Positions 44,674-45,590 of a DNA stretch of 45,590 nt are shown here, one piece after another; the stretch's first letter is position 1; the number at the start of each line of letters is the position of its first letter. Made by a program: the position numbers and the translations under genes. This stretch comes from Bradyrhizobium sp. BRP22 (GTDB lineage Bacteria; Pseudomonadota; Alphaproteobacteria; Rhizobiales; Xanthobacteraceae): the NCBI RefSeq assembly GCF_020194175.1, contig NZ_JADYVX010000051.1:1-45590 (forward strand), given 5' to 3'. Below the pieces are notes generated by a model that did not search any database, was not told where the DNA came from, and was given only the letters and a program-made list of their open reading frames with translations.

Positions 44674-45552
44674 TCACGTGCCTGCGCGCGCGTGAGCTGG
44701 CGCGTTCGGTATCAAATTCAAGAGATTGCCGGTCAGGATCAGCACTGCGCCGAGCACCGTGAACAGGTCGAGCCGTTCCGAATAGAGCAGCCAGCCTGCG
44801 GTCGCCGTCAGCGGCACCCGGAGGAAATCCATGGGAAGCACGACGGTCGCATCCGCGTACAGCATCGCGCGCGCCATGCAGTAGTGCGAGAAAGTGCCGC
44901 AGAAGGCGATCAGGAGGACCCAAACCCATGTACGCGCCGGCGGCCATATCCAGACGTAGAGCGACGGCAACAGGCCGGCGGCCGACTGGACAACCAGCAT
45001 CCAGAAGATGATCGCCAGCGTCTGTTCGGTGCGGGTCAGCGACTTCACCATCGCAACCGAGATGCCGAAGCCGACGGCTGCAGCGAGTGCGATCAGCTGG
45101 CCCGGATTGACCTCGCCCGTGGCGGGGCGGACGATGATGATGACGCCGATCAGCCCGAGCACGATGGCCGCAATCTTCCACACCGTCATGCGTTCGCCGA
45201 GGAAAGCGGCGGCTAGGATCGCCGTCCAGATCGGCATCGTGAATTCGATCGCCACCACCTGGCCGATCGGGATCAGCGTCAGCGCGAAAAACCAGCCAAG
45301 CTGTGCGCCGTAATGGATCAAATTGCGCGCGATGTGCATGTGCACGCGCGCGGTCTTCACGATCGACAATCCGCCACTGGCGTGAAGCAGCGGGTACAGC
45401 ATGAAGAAGCCGAGGACCGAGCGCACCTCCATCAGTTGGAACACGTTCATGTCCCGCATGGCTTCGCGGCCGGAAATCGCGATGACCAGCATCAGCGTGA
45501 GCCAGCCCGCCATCCACAGCGCGGCCTTGGTCTTTGAAGGGTGGCGGTCCAT
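44674..45552 (-). CDS. DMT-family transporter (EamA domains)
   Basis: A 292-residue inner-membrane protein with about ten predicted transmembrane helices in two EamA repeats. Typical segments are VVAIEFTMPIWTAILAAAFLGERMTVWKIAAIVLGLIGVIIIVRP in the first half and VVLPMDFLRVPLTATAGWLLYSERLDLFTVLGAVLILTGNLLNL in the second. Members export amino acids, metabolites or drugs; the substrate cannot be told. The start at 45552 lies close to the window edge and precedes a positively charged N-terminus. It stands upstream of the caspase-like gene on the same strand, with 185 bases between. Confidence 0.85.
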   Translation of the reverse strand: MDRHPSKTKAALWMAGWLTLMLVIAISGREAMRDMNVFQLMEVRSVLGFFMLYPLLHASGGLSIVKTARVHMHIARNLIHYGAQLGWFFALTLIPIGQVVAIEFTMPIWTAILAAAFLGERMTVWKIAAIVLGLIGVIIIVRPATGEVNPGQLIALAAAVGFGISVAMVKSLTRTEQTLAIIFWMLVVQSAAGLLPSLYVWIWPPARTWVWVLLIAFCGTFSHYCMARAMLYADATVVLPMDFLRVPLTATAGWLLYSERLDLFTVLGAVLILTGNLLNLIPNAPAHARAGT

Positions 45553-45590
45553 CGGTGATGCGGAAAAGCGGAAAGGGAGAGGGCGGGCGG

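Overview
The window is GC-rich alphaproteobacterial chromosome, most likely from Bradyrhizobium or a close relative (Nitrobacteraceae). Support: the secD-secF-Mth938-squalene/phytoene-synthase-like cluster; LexA direct-repeat boxes of the GTTC-N7-GTTC type at uvrA and ssb; a possible EcfG-type promoter and a FixK/FNR-like box; small DUF1127, DUF3597 and SPW proteins; and several extragenic palindromic repeat families that I recognise as typical of Bradyrhizobium. No rRNA, tRNA, CRISPR array, prophage or insertion sequence was seen. Most of the window is core chromosome with small accessory patches.

Layout. 0.1-3 kb: a stand-alone receiver protein, pcm and an NlpD-like lipoprotein. 3.1-8.6 kb: a DUF815 ATPase divergent from yajC-secD-secF, which run into two homologues of mitochondrial complex I assembly factors. 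8.6-11.8 kb: a minus-strand block of DUF1488, an unusual kinase-like/AMP-binding-C fusion, trmFO and a DUF1127 protein. 11.8-17.7 kb: small envelope and stress-type genes, a MltB-type lytic transglycosylase, a Tat-exported FAH-family protein and two tandem GNAT proteins. 17.7-20.3 kb: an acyl-CoA synthetase coupled to a double PPC/DUF296 protein. 20.5-24.5 kb: accessory block with a tandem pair of COG3910-type ATPases behind a LexA-like box, a DUF433/DUF5615 toxin-antitoxin pair, a HAD phosphatase and a hemerythrin with an upstream FixK/FNR-like box. 24.7-32.8 kb: uvrA, an outer-membrane beta-barrel protein, ssb and gyrA. 33-36.6 kb: coaD, two cyclophilins around a TonB-C-like protein, and queA. 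36.8-39.9 kb: a minus-strand PepSY/Cys-rich pair with a regulated promoter, a TetR regulator and asd. 40-45.6 kb: tgt, a zinc-ribbon peptide, cysK with a BrnA-like antitoxin, an exported caspase-like protein and a DMT transporter.

The strongest unexpected signals are: (1) a complete-looking transcription attenuator in front of asd, with a promoter, a near-leaderless 23-codon ORF rich in Thr and Lys codons, and an intrinsic terminator; (2) a queuine tRNA-ribosyltransferase in which all four structural zinc ligands are replaced; (3) a third perfect LexA-type box in front of the duplicated ATPases, beside the expected boxes at uvrA and ssb; (4) a TetR-type palindrome embedded in a good promoter for a two-gene exported-protein operon; (5) a kinase-like domain fused to an acyl-CoA-synthetase C-terminal-like domain. 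All assignments were made by reading the sequence; no database search or folding program was run.
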